Part shown: positions 17,726 to 25,866 of the stretch, piece after piece | Layout: each line of letters starts with the position of its first letter | How positions within the stretch are numbered: position 1 is the first letter of the stretch | Source: Pandoraea sputorum | Lineage (GTDB): Bacteria > Pseudomonadota > Gammaproteobacteria > Burkholderiales > Burkholderiaceae | Assembly: GCF_000814845.2 (NCBI RefSeq) | Contig: NZ_CP010431.2 | Coordinates: 4,650,001 to 4,714,000, forward strand | DNA length: 64,000 bases | Direction of reading: 5' to 3' | Position numbers and translations under genes: made by a program | Notes under the pieces: model-generated | Seen by the model: the letters and a program-made list of their open reading frames with translations, nothing else | Database searches by the model: none | Told to the model about the DNA's origin: nothing

Positions 17726-18437
17726 GGTCAATGAAATTCACAAGCGCTTCGGCGACAACCCGGTGCTCAAGGGGGTGTCGTTCGAAGTGGAGCGCGGTCA
17801 GATGGTCGCCATCATCGGCGCCAGCGGCTCGGGAAAAAGTACGGCCTTGCGTTGTATCGACCGTCTGGAAACCATCGACGAAGGCTCCATCGAAGTGTGC
17901 GGCATTCGCGTGGAAGATCCGTCCATCGATCTGCATCAGTTGCGTCGCGAAGTCGGCATCGTCTTCCAGAGCTACAACCTGTTTCCGCACCTGAGCGTGC
18001 GCGAGAACATCATGCTGGCGCTGCGTCACGTGAAGCGCATGGCGCGCAGCGAAGCCGAGGAAGTTGCGAAGCGCGTGCTCGCACAGGTCGGTCTCTCGGA
18101 CAAGGCCGACAGCTATCCCGAGCAACTCTCGGGCGGACAGCAGCAACGCGTGGCGATTGCCCGTTCGCTCGCCATGTCGCCCAAGGTCATGCTGTTCGAC
18201 GAAGTGACGTCCGCACTCGATCCGCAACTCACGGGCGAAGTGCTGCGCGTGATGGAAGACCTCGCGGCTGACGGCATGACGATGTTGCTCGTCACGCACG
18301 AAATGGCGTTTGCCAAACGCGTGGCCGACCAGATCATCTACATGCATCAGGGCAAGGTATGGGAAGTCGGCCCGGGCGAGATGCTCGACAACCCCAAGAC
18401 CCCCGAACTGCGGGCGTTCCTCGCGAACGGTCTGTAA
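17709..18437 (+). CDS. polar amino-acid ABC transporter ATP-binding protein
   Basis: A 242-residue ATPase of the GlnQ/HisP type. Walker A GASGSGKST is at residues 37-45, the Q-loop at VFQSYNLFPH, the signature LSGGQQQR at about 139 and Walker B VMLFDEVTSALDP at about 161, with the switch histidine in LLVTHEM. It powers uptake with the two permeases encoded just upstream. The amino-acid substrate is not deducible from this subunit. Confidence 0.95.
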   Translation: MSAIVKVNEIHKRFGDNPVLKGVSFEVERGQMVAIIGASGSGKSTALRCIDRLETIDEGSIEVCGIRVEDPSIDLHQLRREVGIVFQSYNLFPHLSVRENIMLALRHVKRMARSEAEEVAKRVLAQVGLSDKADSYPEQLSGGQQQRVAIARSLAMSPKVMLFDEVTSALDPQLTGEVLRVMEDLAADGMTMLLVTHEMAFAKRVADQIIYMHQGKVWEVGPGEMLDNPKTPELRAFLANGL

Positions 18438-18501
18438 GCGACCGGCCGGTGCCCCGCCAGTCCACATTGCAATACAACAATCACCCGAAGGAGACCATTG
18501 C

Positions 18502-19299
18502 ATGAAACTCAAGACGTTCTTCACCCAGGTCTGCGCCGCTGTTGCGCTTGGCGCGATGGCCCACGCAGCGCTTGCCGATCAGCTCGACGACATCAAGAAG
18601 GCGGGCAAGATTCGCGTGGCCATCGCTATGGGAACGCCGCTTTACTCGTACGCCGACGCCAACCTGAAGCCGGTCGGCTCGGACGTCGAGACGGCTGAAT
18701 TGCTCGCGAAAGACCTGGGCGTGAAGCTCGATATCGTGTCCGTGACGAACGCCGCACGCGTGCCGACGCTGCAAGCGAACCGCGCCGATATCGTGGTGGC
18801 CGACCTGTCGATCACGCCGGAACGTGCGCAAGTCGTGGACTTCTCGGTGCCTTACGCCGTGATCTCGATCATCGTGGGCGCGCCGAAGAGCATGAACATC
18901 AAGAGCTACGCCGATCTGGACGGCAAGCGCATCGGCCTCACGCGCGCGACCGTCAACGACACGCTGACCACGGCGAACGCCAAGGGCGCGCAGATCGTGC
19001 GTTACGAAGACGACGCCACGCTGATCACGTCGATGGTGACGGGTCAGGTCGACATCTTCTCAAGCACGCCGTCGAATCTCGGCGAAATGCAGAAGCGCGC
19101 ACCGGCGAAGAACCTCGAACTGAAGTTCGCACAGAAGGAATTCGATCTGGGCATTGCGCTGAACAAGAACCAACCGGCGCTCAAGGACTGGGTCAACAAC
19201 TGGGTCAAGACCAATCTGAAGAACGGCAAGCTCAACGAGATCTACAAGAAGTACCACGGCCGCGATCTGCCGGACAGCGTGACCAAGGGCGCGGCTTAA
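18502..19299 (+). CDS. amino-acid ABC transporter periplasmic binding protein
   Basis: A 265-residue family 3 solute-binding protein. A strong AAGGAG precedes the ATG at 18502. The signal peptide ends near HAALA-DQLDDIKKAG. The mature part has the typical KIRVAIAMGTPLYSY, ADIVVADLSITPERAQVVDFSVPY and GKRIGLTRATVND segments. The carboxylate-binding arginine expected in the SITPERA segment is present, supporting an amino-acid ligand. Last gene of the operon, followed by a clear terminator. Confidence 0.93.
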   Translation: MKLKTFFTQVCAAVALGAMAHAALADQLDDIKKAGKIRVAIAMGTPLYSYADANLKPVGSDVETAELLAKDLGVKLDIVSVTNAARVPTLQANRADIVVADLSITPERAQVVDFSVPYAVISIIVGAPKSMNIKSYADLDGKRIGLTRATVNDTLTTANAKGAQIVRYEDDATLITSMVTGQVDIFSSTPSNLGEMQKRAPAKNLELKFAQKEFDLGIALNKNQPALKDWVNNWVKTNLKNGKLNEIYKKYHGRDLPDSVTKGAA

Positions 19300-19345
19300 G
19301 GCTCACGTCCCACTCGCAACACTGTCGGGCCGATAGCGCGTTGCG

Positions 19346-19382
19346 AAGGGCCGTCCTCGCCTCGGCAGGGACGGCCCTTTTC
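19346..19382 (+). terminator. intrinsic terminator after amino-acid transporter operon
   Basis: An 11-bp stem AAGGGCCGTCC / GGACGGCCCTT (19346-19356, 19369-19379) followed by TTTTC. Confidence 0.85.
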
Positions 19383-19408
19383 ATTGCCGGTACGGGATCA
19401 TCGCGCGT

Positions 19409-19957
19409 TCAGGAGGTCATCGATGGCGAGTCCGGCATGCCGCCACGGCCGCCATGGCCAGCATTGCCACCATGGAGCACCGCGCGACCGATGGCGAGCA
19501 TGCGCCCGAGGAAGATGCCACTGAACGCGCCATACGTCAGACAGACCCACGCCGCGAAACCGCCGTGCGTCAACAGCGCAGGGTGAATCGCCACCGCAAC
19601 GGCCACCGCGAACTTCGCCGCAAAAATCGAGAGCATCCACACAAGCGGCAGCCAGCTACCCGGCAAGTGCACGCGACGCATCTCCGGGTCCCAGCGAACC
19701 TTGCCCCACCCTCCCAGCGCGGCCCGCAGCGCGACGGCGATGACCACGGCGCAGCACCACGCGATCAGCGCAGGAACGTTCGTCGCGAAGGTGCTGACGA
19801 CGCCGAAAATCGAGAAACCCGTCATGGCGAGCGGCATGAACAGCGCCTGCCAGACCGTCTTTTGACGTGGCCGCGTTGCCGACAAGCCCAGCGCGATAAG
19901 CGCGGCAAGGAGTCCCCAGACCCAGACGGGAACATGCGAGAGGAAGGCGAACGACAT
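19409..19957 (-). CDS. small membrane protein of unknown function (DUF6622-like)
   Basis: A 182-residue integral membrane protein with about five helices. The start at 19957 (MSFAFLSHVPVWVWGLL) is preferred: the upstream part of the frame is Arg-rich and encodes repeat sequence. The layout (an N-terminal WVWGLLAALIALGL helix, RPRQKTVWQALFMPLAM, a final Gly/His-rich tail) is like uncharacterised Burkholderiales membrane proteins. No function can be assigned. Confidence 0.7.
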   Translation of the reverse strand: MSFAFLSHVPVWVWGLLAALIALGLSATRPRQKTVWQALFMPLAMTGFSIFGVVSTFATNVPALIAWCCAVVIAVALRAALGGWGKVRWDPEMRRVHLPGSWLPLVWMLSIFAAKFAVAVAVAIHPALLTHGGFAAWVCLTYGAFSGIFLGRMLAIGRAVLHGGNAGHGGRGGMPDSPSMTS

Positions 19958-20104
19958 CGGGAGACTCCACGAGACGAGAGCTGGCTGGCAGCGACGACCG
20001 CAGCATCTCACCGCCCCGGTCGGACGGCGACGCCGCTGCGACGAGCGGCGCCCCGCTGTCGCGAACGGTCGGCTTCGTGGCGCGAATGATCGCCCGTCGC
20101 TCAC

Positions 20105-20158
20105 GGCACTCAGAACACTCGGGACACTCGGGACACTCGGGACACGCGCGACACGATG
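20105..20158. repeat. 9-bp tandem array between divergent membrane-protein and cytochrome genes
   Basis: Six consecutive 9-bp units: GGCACTCAG, AACACTCGG, GACACTCGG twice, GACACGCGC, GACACGATG. It is the most regular of five such arrays in the window. Confidence 0.85.
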
Positions 20159-20262
20159 CCGCACAGCCCCCCTTTTGATTTACTGGCAGCGGTTCGCGGA
20201 AAGGGGTAAGTTAGCGGCTTGCTTTCGTCACCTCTTCGCCTCACTTCGCCTTCTTTGATCCA

Positions 20263-20682
20263 ATGACCGCGCTCGCTTGCCGCCCCGCTCTATCGCTCTC
20301 GTTCACCGCACGCCTGCGCGGCGGTCTCTTCGCGCTGACGCTGGCCGCCGTCACGGCGCCCGCCATCGCGGCGGGCGATATCGAAGCGGGCAAGGCGCTG
20401 TTCGCTTCGCGTTGCGCGTCATGTCATTCGGTCGGTCCGATGGCCGCCTCAGGCTTCGGCCCGCAACTCAACGGGCTGGCGACGCGTCGCGCGGGCAGTC
20501 TGGCAGACTTCGATTACTCGAAGGAGATGAAGCAATCCGGCCTCGTGTGGGACGACAAGACGCTCGCCGCCTTCATCGCCAATCCCGGCAAAACTGTGCC
20601 GGGCACCAAGATGCGCTTCTGGGGCATCGGTAACGAACGCAAGGTCGCCGACCTGATTGCATACCTCCGCACGTTCAAATGA
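20263..20682 (+). CDS. class I c-type cytochrome, periplasmic
   Basis: A 139-residue protein with a signal peptide (cleaved near AIA-AGDIEAG). It carries one haem-binding motif CASCH (C51, C54, H55) and a distal methionine M117 in PGTKMRFWG, the classic class I layout (EAGKALFASRCASCHS...GPQLNGLATRRAG). It resembles mitochondrial-type cytochrome c2/c550 and would carry electrons in the periplasm. It stands alone, convergent with the SulP gene 20 bp away. Confidence 0.93.
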   Translation: MTALACRPALSLSFTARLRGGLFALTLAAVTAPAIAAGDIEAGKALFASRCASCHSVGPMAASGFGPQLNGLATRRAGSLADFDYSKEMKQSGLVWDDKTLAAFIANPGKTVPGTKMRFWGIGNERKVADLIAYLRTFK

Positions 20683-20702
20683 CGCAGAAGCGGGGCGTCG
20701 TA

Positions 20703-22211
20703 TCAGGCCTCGGCCAGACGCACGCCTGCCCGCTCAAGCATGTCCTGATTACGTGAAGAAAGATTGACGAAACGCAGGTTCTTGCCAGCCTTCCTATAGC
20801 GCTCACGCAGCGTCTCGAATGCCACGATAGCCGAGTGGTCGGCCACGTGCAGATGGCGGCAATCGACCACGACGTCATGCACATCCGACAGCGGCCGGAA
20901 CAGATCCTGAAAGTCGGCCGTCGACGCGAAGAACAGCGTGCCGTGCAGGACATACGTGCGCGCATCGACCGATTTACCGTCGGCGCCCTCTGCACCATCC
21001 ACCACTTCGGCGCGAATCTCGCGTGCATGCTGCCAGGCGAAGTTCAGCGCTGCGATCACGATGCCGCACATCACCGCCACCGCCAGATCGGTGAAGACGG
21101 TGATAACCGTCACCGCCACGATCACCAAAGCGTCGTTGCGCGGCACCTTGCCCAGCACGCGCAACGATCCCCACGCGAAGGTCTGCTGCGCGACGACGAA
21201 CATCACGCCAACGAGCGCTGCAAGCGGAATCCGCTCAATCAGCGGCGACAGGAACAACACGAACAGCAGGATCATGATGCCCGCCGTCGCCCCCGAGACA
21301 CGGGTGCGTCCACCTGAGCTGAGGTTGATCATCGTCTGCCCGATCATCGCGCAGCCGCCCATGCCGCCGAACATCCCCGAGACGACATTCGACACGCCGA
21401 GCGCAAGGCATTCGCGATTGGGGCGTCCGCGGGTTTGCGTGATGTCGTCGGTGAGGTTGAACGTCAGCAGCGTCTCCAGCAAGCCCACGATGGCCATCAG
21501 CAATGCATAAGGGAAGACGATCCGAAGCGTCTTCAGCGTGAATGGCACTTGCGGCAGATGCAGTGTCGGAAATGCGCCCGCGATGTGCGCCATGTCGCCG
21601 AGCGTGCGCGTCGGCAGGTTCAGCAGTTGGCCGAGCACCCCGACGCCGACGATGGCCACGAGCGCAGGCGGCACCGCCTTCGTCAAGCGCGGCAGTACGT
21701 AGACGGTCAGCATCGTGAGCGCGACCAGCGCGCACATGATCGCGAGCGGCGTGCCGTGCAACCACACGGTGCCCTGCGGCGTCGCCTGCTTGAAGTGTTC
21801 GAGCTGCGCCATGGCGATGATGATCGCCAGTCCGTTCACGAAGCCGATCATCACCGGGTGCGGCACCATGCGAATCAGCTTACCGAGCCGTAGCAGGCCG
21901 AACAGCATCATCAGCAACCCGCCGAGCACCACGGTCGCGAGCAAATACTGCACGCCGTGCTCGACGACGAGTGCGACGATCACCACGGCCATCGATCCGG
22001 CCGCACCGGAGATCATGCCGGGACGTCCACCAAAGATGGCCGTGAACGCGCAAATGATGAAAGCGCCGTAAAGGCCCATCAGCGGGTTGACTTGCGCGAC
22101 CAGCGCGAAGGCGATGCACTCGGGCACCAGCGCAAAGGCGGTGGTGAGCCCGGCAAGCACGTTACCGGGGAGGTTCGGGAGCCATTGCTCCCGAAGCGTT
22201 TGAGACTTCAT
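20703..22211 (-). CDS. SulP-family anion transporter with STAS domain
   Basis: A 502-residue transporter. Residues 1-400 hold the sulfate-permease core with about 12-14 helices (GNVLAGLTTAFALVPECIAFA; VNPLMGLYGAFIICAFTAIFGG; the SulP motif region). Residues about 410-495 are a STAS domain (YVLHGTLFFASTADFQDLF...VVVDCRHLHVADHSAIVAF). Substrates in the family include sulfate, bicarbonate and dicarboxylates; which applies here is not clear. Full length, no truncation. Confidence 0.92.
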   Translation of the reverse strand: MKSQTLREQWLPNLPGNVLAGLTTAFALVPECIAFALVAQVNPLMGLYGAFIICAFTAIFGGRPGMISGAAGSMAVVIVALVVEHGVQYLLATVVLGGLLMMLFGLLRLGKLIRMVPHPVMIGFVNGLAIIIAMAQLEHFKQATPQGTVWLHGTPLAIMCALVALTMLTVYVLPRLTKAVPPALVAIVGVGVLGQLLNLPTRTLGDMAHIAGAFPTLHLPQVPFTLKTLRIVFPYALLMAIVGLLETLLTFNLTDDITQTRGRPNRECLALGVSNVVSGMFGGMGGCAMIGQTMINLSSGGRTRVSGATAGIMILLFVLFLSPLIERIPLAALVGVMFVVAQQTFAWGSLRVLGKVPRNDALVIVAVTVITVFTDLAVAVMCGIVIAALNFAWQHAREIRAEVVDGAEGADGKSVDARTYVLHGTLFFASTADFQDLFRPLSDVHDVVVDCRHLHVADHSAIVAFETLRERYRKAGKNLRFVNLSSRNQDMLERAGVRLAEA

Positions 22212-22414
22212 GAATGACGTTGAGGCGGGGATGCAGCGAATTGCAGCGGAGGCGCATTTTATCAGTCGGACGATTTTCGTCTGGACGAGGATGTCGCACG
22301 AGGCCCATGAAACGCACTTGTATTTGTCTCAGTTTCGCCGCGAGACCATAACGCCGATACTTCATTCAACGGCTCACGCAACACCGCAACGAGCCCCACC
22401 CAAGGAGACACGCC

Positions 22415-22504
22415 ATGCCGCTCGTACCCGCTCTGATGTATGCCGCCGAATACGCTTTCCAAGGTCTGATCCTGCTTTCGACGACCGCGCCCTTCTGGCA
22501 ATAA
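22415..22504 (+). CDS. tiny hydrophobic peptide, first of a tandem pair
   Basis: A 29-codon ORF, MPLVPALMYAAEYAFQGLI... ending STTAPFWQ. Support comes from a strong AAGGAG at 22402-22407 with a 7-nt spacer, and from a second ORF 58 bp downstream with the same spacing and a similar sequence (both start MP-[LI]-VP, share Tyr, a Gly-Leu pair, Ser and a final Pro-Phe). The peptide is hydrophobic and could insert in a membrane. It lies in the gap between the SulP and sod genes. No known family recognised; toxin, small membrane regulator or leader peptide are all possible. Confidence 0.6.
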   Translation: MPLVPALMYAAEYAFQGLILLSTTAPFWQ

Positions 22505-22562
22505 GCCGTCTCACCGAACGTTTCCGAATCAGCCTCTGAAAACCACCGTAAGGAGCATCACC

Positions 22563-22643
22563 ATGCCGATCGTCCCTCTGCTCATCGAAGGCTATAACTA
22601 CGTCTGCGGTCTGCTCTCCAGCATCGGACCGTTCCTCCACTAA
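22563..22643 (+). CDS. tiny hydrophobic peptide, second of a tandem pair
   Basis: A 26-codon ORF, MPIVPLLIEGYNYVCGLL... ending SSIGPFLH. It has AAGGAG at 22550-22555 with a 7-nt spacer, the same as the first copy. It aligns with the upstream peptide over its whole length with a few gaps, suggesting tandem duplication. It has one cysteine and one glutamate in a mainly hydrophobic chain. A hairpin terminator follows after about 20 bp, so both ORFs probably share one short transcript. Function unknown. Confidence 0.6.
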   Translation: MPIVPLLIEGYNYVCGLLSSIGPFLH

Positions 22644-22665
22644 GTTACCCGCCGCAAATGGAGAA

Positions 22666-22694
22666 AGCCCTGACACGACAGGGCTCTCTTTATT
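22666..22694 (+). terminator. intrinsic terminator after the tiny ORF pair
   Basis: A 7-bp stem AGCCCTG / CAGGGCT (22666-22672, 22679-22685), 6-nt loop, then CTCTTTATTT. It lies between the plus-strand tiny ORFs and the convergent sod gene. Confidence 0.65.
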
Positions 22695-22730
22695 TGCGAC
22701 AGATGATTCGCGCGCAGTTGAAAACCGATC

Positions 22731-23507
22731 TCAAATCCGCGCGTAGTTGGCCGACGCGAATGTCCAGTTCAGCTTCTTCGCAATCGTCTCCGCCAGATAG
22801 TCGGGACGGCGATTCTGGTAGTCGAGGTAGTACGCATGCTCCCAGACGTCGACGGTGAGCAGCGGCAACTGTCCGCTGCGCGTGAATGGCGTTTCGGCGT
22901 TCCCCGTCTTCACGACAGCCAGTTCGCCCTTGTCGACGACGAGCCATCCCCAGCCACTACCGAATTGCGACGCGCTGACGGACATCAATTGCTTCGACAG
23001 CGCCTCCAACGAACCGAACTTGCCGACGATGGCGCGGGAGAGACGCTCGTCCGGCGACGTTTGCACGGGACTGAGCGACTTCCAGTAGAAGTTGTGATTC
23101 CAGGCTTGCGCGGCGTTGTTGAAAACGTCCTCCATATCCTCGCGGCCGTGCGACTTCAGGATGAGTTGTTCGAGCGTTGCGCTTGCGAGCGGCGTGTCGG
23201 CGAGCAACTTGTGCAGATTCGTGAAGTACGCCTGATGATGCTTGCCGTAGTGAATGCCGACGGTGCGTGCCGAGATCACGGGCTCCAGCGCGTCCTGCGC
23301 GTAGGGCAGATTCGGCAGCGATTGCGGCGACGCGCCCAGATAGGCAAGCAGCGCCGCCTCGTCACGCGACTCGAGCGTCGTGCCTTGCGGCTTGGCGCTC
23401 TTTTGCGAAGACGTCGCAGCAAAACCAAGGTTCGACATGACGAGTGCGGCACCGCCGAGCGAACCGCTGGCGAGCATCTGACGGCGTGACAGGAGCGTGT
23501 TGGACAT
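22731..23507 (-). CDS. Fe/Mn superoxide dismutase with Tat signal peptide
   Basis: A 258-residue enzyme. The start at 23507 (MSNTLLSRRQML) is chosen because GGAA lies 7 nt upstream. The N-terminus has a twin-arginine signal (SRRQMLASG then a hydrophobic stretch), so the enzyme is predicted to be exported folded, unlike ordinary cytosolic SodB. The metal ligands are present: H86 in IHYGKHHQAYF, the His of AWNHNFYW, and Asp/His of DVWEHAYYLDYQNRRPDYL. It removes superoxide in the periplasm. Whether it uses Fe or Mn is undecided. Confidence 0.92.
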   Translation of the reverse strand: MSNTLLSRRQMLASGSLGGAALVMSNLGFAATSSQKSAKPQGTTLESRDEAALLAYLGASPQSLPNLPYAQDALEPVISARTVGIHYGKHHQAYFTNLHKLLADTPLASATLEQLILKSHGREDMEDVFNNAAQAWNHNFYWKSLSPVQTSPDERLSRAIVGKFGSLEALSKQLMSVSASQFGSGWGWLVVDKGELAVVKTGNAETPFTRSGQLPLLTVDVWEHAYYLDYQNRRPDYLAETIAKKLNWTFASANYARI

Positions 23508-23670
23508 AGTCATTTCCAGTTCGTTTGGGGGGATCGAGCGCGCGCTTGCGAGCGTCGTCTCACTCACATAACGCCGCAGGACTGTGACTTATTCCATCCA
23601 TTGGAAAAGAAACCCCGTGGCAACCCACTGTCCGCGCGGACTTCGCACAATCCATACAAAGTATGAGAAT

Positions 23671-23733
23671 ATCCGCGCCATCCGCATCATCGGCACTACC
23701 GGCACTACCGGCACTACTGGCACCACCCGCACC
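23671..23733. repeat. 9-bp tandem array upstream of the alpha/beta hydrolase gene
   Basis: Seven consecutive 9-bp units: ATCCGCGCC, ATCCGCATC, ATCGGCACT, ACCGGCACT twice, ACTGGCACC, ACCCGCACC. The array ends 38 bp before the hydrolase start. Confidence 0.85.
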
Positions 23734-23771
23734 TGCAGCAGATCGATCCGATCCATCCACGGGAGTCAGAC

Positions 23772-24683
23772 ATGCGAAAGTTGCTTTCGTTTGTGTTGTT
23801 GCTTGCGTCCCTCCATGCCTTGCCGGCGTTCGCCGACAAATTCTCGTTCCCCCCTGAATTCAAACAGCAGGCCATCGCCACCAACGGCGCGAAGATCTAC
23901 GTGCGCGTCGGCGGGCACGGACCGGCGGTCGTGCTGCTACATGGATACGGCGAAACGGGCGACATGTGGGCACCGCTGGCTGCGCGGTTGGCCAAGACCC
24001 ACACCGTCGTCGTACCTGATCTTCGTGGCATGGGCCTGTCCGATCATCCGGCGAACGGTTACGACAAGAAGAACGAAGCGCGTGATATCGCGGGCGTTCT
24101 GGATACGCTCAAGATCGGCAAAGTGGATGTCGTCGCACACGACATCGGCAATATGGTGGCGTATGCCTTTGCCGCCGAACAGCCCGACCGGGTGACGAAA
24201 CTGGTGCTGATGGACGCACCGATTCCCGGTGTCGGGCCGTGGGAAGAGATCCTGAAGAATCCGCTGCTTTGGCACTTCCGCTTTGGTGGCCCGGATATGG
24301 AGCGTCTCGTGAAGGGGCGCGAACGCATTTACCTCGACCGCTTCTGGAACGAGTTTTCGGCAGATCCGAAGCATTTCGATGAAGCGTCGCGCCGGCATTA
24401 CACGCGCTTCTACGCGCTGCCCGGCGCGATGCACTCCGGTTTCGAGCAATTCCACGCCTTCGATCAGGACGCCATCGACAACAAGGCCTTCCTTGCCAAA
24501 GGACCGCTCCCCATGCCAGTGCTGGCCATCGGCGGCGAGAAGTCTTTTGCCACGATGATGGCGACGGTCGCGAGCGCGGCGGCGACCAACGTCAAAGGCG
24601 CGGTTATCCCGAATGCCGGGCATTGGCTGATGGAGGAGCAGCCGGAAGCGACGATGACGGCCATTACCGAGTTTCTTCAGTAG
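23772..24683 (+). CDS. secreted alpha/beta hydrolase, epoxide-hydrolase-like
   Basis: A 303-residue protein with a Sec signal peptide (cleaved near AFA-DKFSF). The fold motifs are in order: oxyanion loop LLHGYGETGDMW (about 55-66), DLRGMGLSD (83-91), nucleophile elbow VVAHDIGNMVAY with Asp124 in place of Ser, and the catalytic His in NAGHWLMEEQPE. An Asp nucleophile points to an epoxide hydrolase or dehalogenase rather than an esterase; exported relatives include the Cif type of Pseudomonas. The natural substrate is unknown. Single gene; a GC-rich inverted repeat follows near 24700. Confidence 0.85.
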   Translation: MRKLLSFVLLLASLHALPAFADKFSFPPEFKQQAIATNGAKIYVRVGGHGPAVVLLHGYGETGDMWAPLAARLAKTHTVVVPDLRGMGLSDHPANGYDKKNEARDIAGVLDTLKIGKVDVVAHDIGNMVAYAFAAEQPDRVTKLVLMDAPIPGVGPWEEILKNPLLWHFRFGGPDMERLVKGRERIYLDRFWNEFSADPKHFDEASRRHYTRFYALPGAMHSGFEQFHAFDQDAIDNKAFLAKGPLPMPVLAIGGEKSFATMMATVASAAATNVKGAVIPNAGHWLMEEQPEATMTAITEFLQ

Positions 24684-25124
24684 GCGGGTCTTTACACCGC
24701 GACGCCAACGCCAGCGCAACCGTCCTTGGGCTGGCGTCAGATCGGATAGAACCGGGCGACATCGGTCTTGTCGGCTTCATTTCTCGCAAGACGGGAGTAA
24801 AGCAGAGCAAAGCGAAAAAGGTTGGCCCGCGTCGGGTGTTGGGGAAACCCGTCGCCCTCGACGTCCGATGCGGTCTCTGACGGCCATGTTGTAGCCCGAC
24901 AACGTATCCTCACAGCCAATCAGACTGTCACGGACCGCGTGCTAGGATCGCGCCACAAAATCAGAACGTCACCTGCAACAGGGGCGCAAGATCACGCCGG
25001 GGAAGTAGTGAAGTCTGTCCATCGATCATCGCAGGCACGTCAATGTGTTGCACCGTCGGACGACGGTCGCCGATAAACACCGCCTCCTCGACGTCCCTCT
25101 CACCCATTTTGAAAGTTCAGCAAC
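24684..25124. other. intergenic gap, no gene seen
   Basis: 440 bp. It starts with an inverted repeat (ACGCCAGC ... GCTGGCGT, about 24704-24739) that could end hydrolase transcription but has no T run. The rest holds no frame with gene-like codon use and no promoter consensus that stands out. Confidence 0.5.
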
Positions 25125-25775
25125 ATGAATTGCAAGGCAATGGCTTTTGCCGTGGCGATGCTCGCATGCATATCGCACGCGCAAGCCATCGAGGTGTATG
25201 GCGCGGTAGGTACGGAAGGTCTCGGCGTGGGTGCCGGTGTCGGTGTGACGAATCACCTCGGGGTGCGCGCCGATGTGAACGGTCTTGCGCTATCGCATAG
25301 CTTCACGGCGGGTCAGGTTCGCTACGACGGCAAGGCGCGTTTCGTCCACGGGGGCGTCTACGCCGACTTTTTCCCCGCACCTGCGACGCTTCCTTTTCGT
25401 CTGACGGCAGGGATGCTGGTCGGCAACGACCATGTCGATCTCGTCGGCCATGCAGTGCAAAGCACGTACGTCTATCGAGGTGTCGCGTATTCGACCGCGG
25501 GTCAATCGGTGAACGGGCGCATCAAGTTGCCGACTGTGCGACCGTATGTCGGCATCGGCTTTGGTCACAGCCCACTAGCCACGCCGGGCTGGTCGATGTC
25601 GTTCGACGCGGGTGTCGCCTACGGCAAGCCGACCGTAGAACTCGACGTCCCGCCGCTCATCACGGCGATTGTCGGGCAAGCCACCGTCGACGATCAGCGT
25701 CAGCAGCTTCAGGACAAGGCCGACAAACTCAAGTTCTACCCGATCGTGAAAGTCGGTGTGACGTACAAGTGGTAA
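25125..25775 (+). CDS. outer-membrane beta-barrel protein of unknown function
   Basis: A 216-residue protein with a signal peptide (cleaved near AQA-IEVYGAVGTEG). The mature chain alternates hydrophobic and polar residues in strands, begins with a glycine-rich strand (EVYGAVGTEGLGVGAGVGV) and ends in a C-terminal aromatic strand VGVTYKW, the usual outer-membrane insertion signal. It resembles 8-stranded OmpW/Ail-like barrels. A segment rich in Gln/Lys (residues about 188-203) probably forms a loop or plug. No specific role can be given. Confidence 0.75.
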   Translation: MNCKAMAFAVAMLACISHAQAIEVYGAVGTEGLGVGAGVGVTNHLGVRADVNGLALSHSFTAGQVRYDGKARFVHGGVYADFFPAPATLPFRLTAGMLVGNDHVDLVGHAVQSTYVYRGVAYSTAGQSVNGRIKLPTVRPYVGIGFGHSPLATPGWSMSFDAGVAYGKPTVELDVPPLITAIVGQATVDDQRQQLQDKADKLKFYPIVKVGVTYKW

Positions 25776-25803
25776 CAGCCGTGACCGAGATGGCGGACGG
25801 TCG

Positions 25804-25852
25804 TGCAGGCCCGCCCGCAGCGCAGAGCGCGTAAAGCGCGCTCGGGCCTGCA
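25804..25852. terminator. bidirectional terminator-like hairpin between barrel protein and zinc exporter genes
   Basis: TGCAGGCCCG (25804-25813) pairs with CGGGCCTGCA (25843-25852), with an inner GCGCG hairpin. It lies between two convergent genes. Confidence 0.6.
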
Positions 25853-25866
25853 TTGCATTGTTCCGA

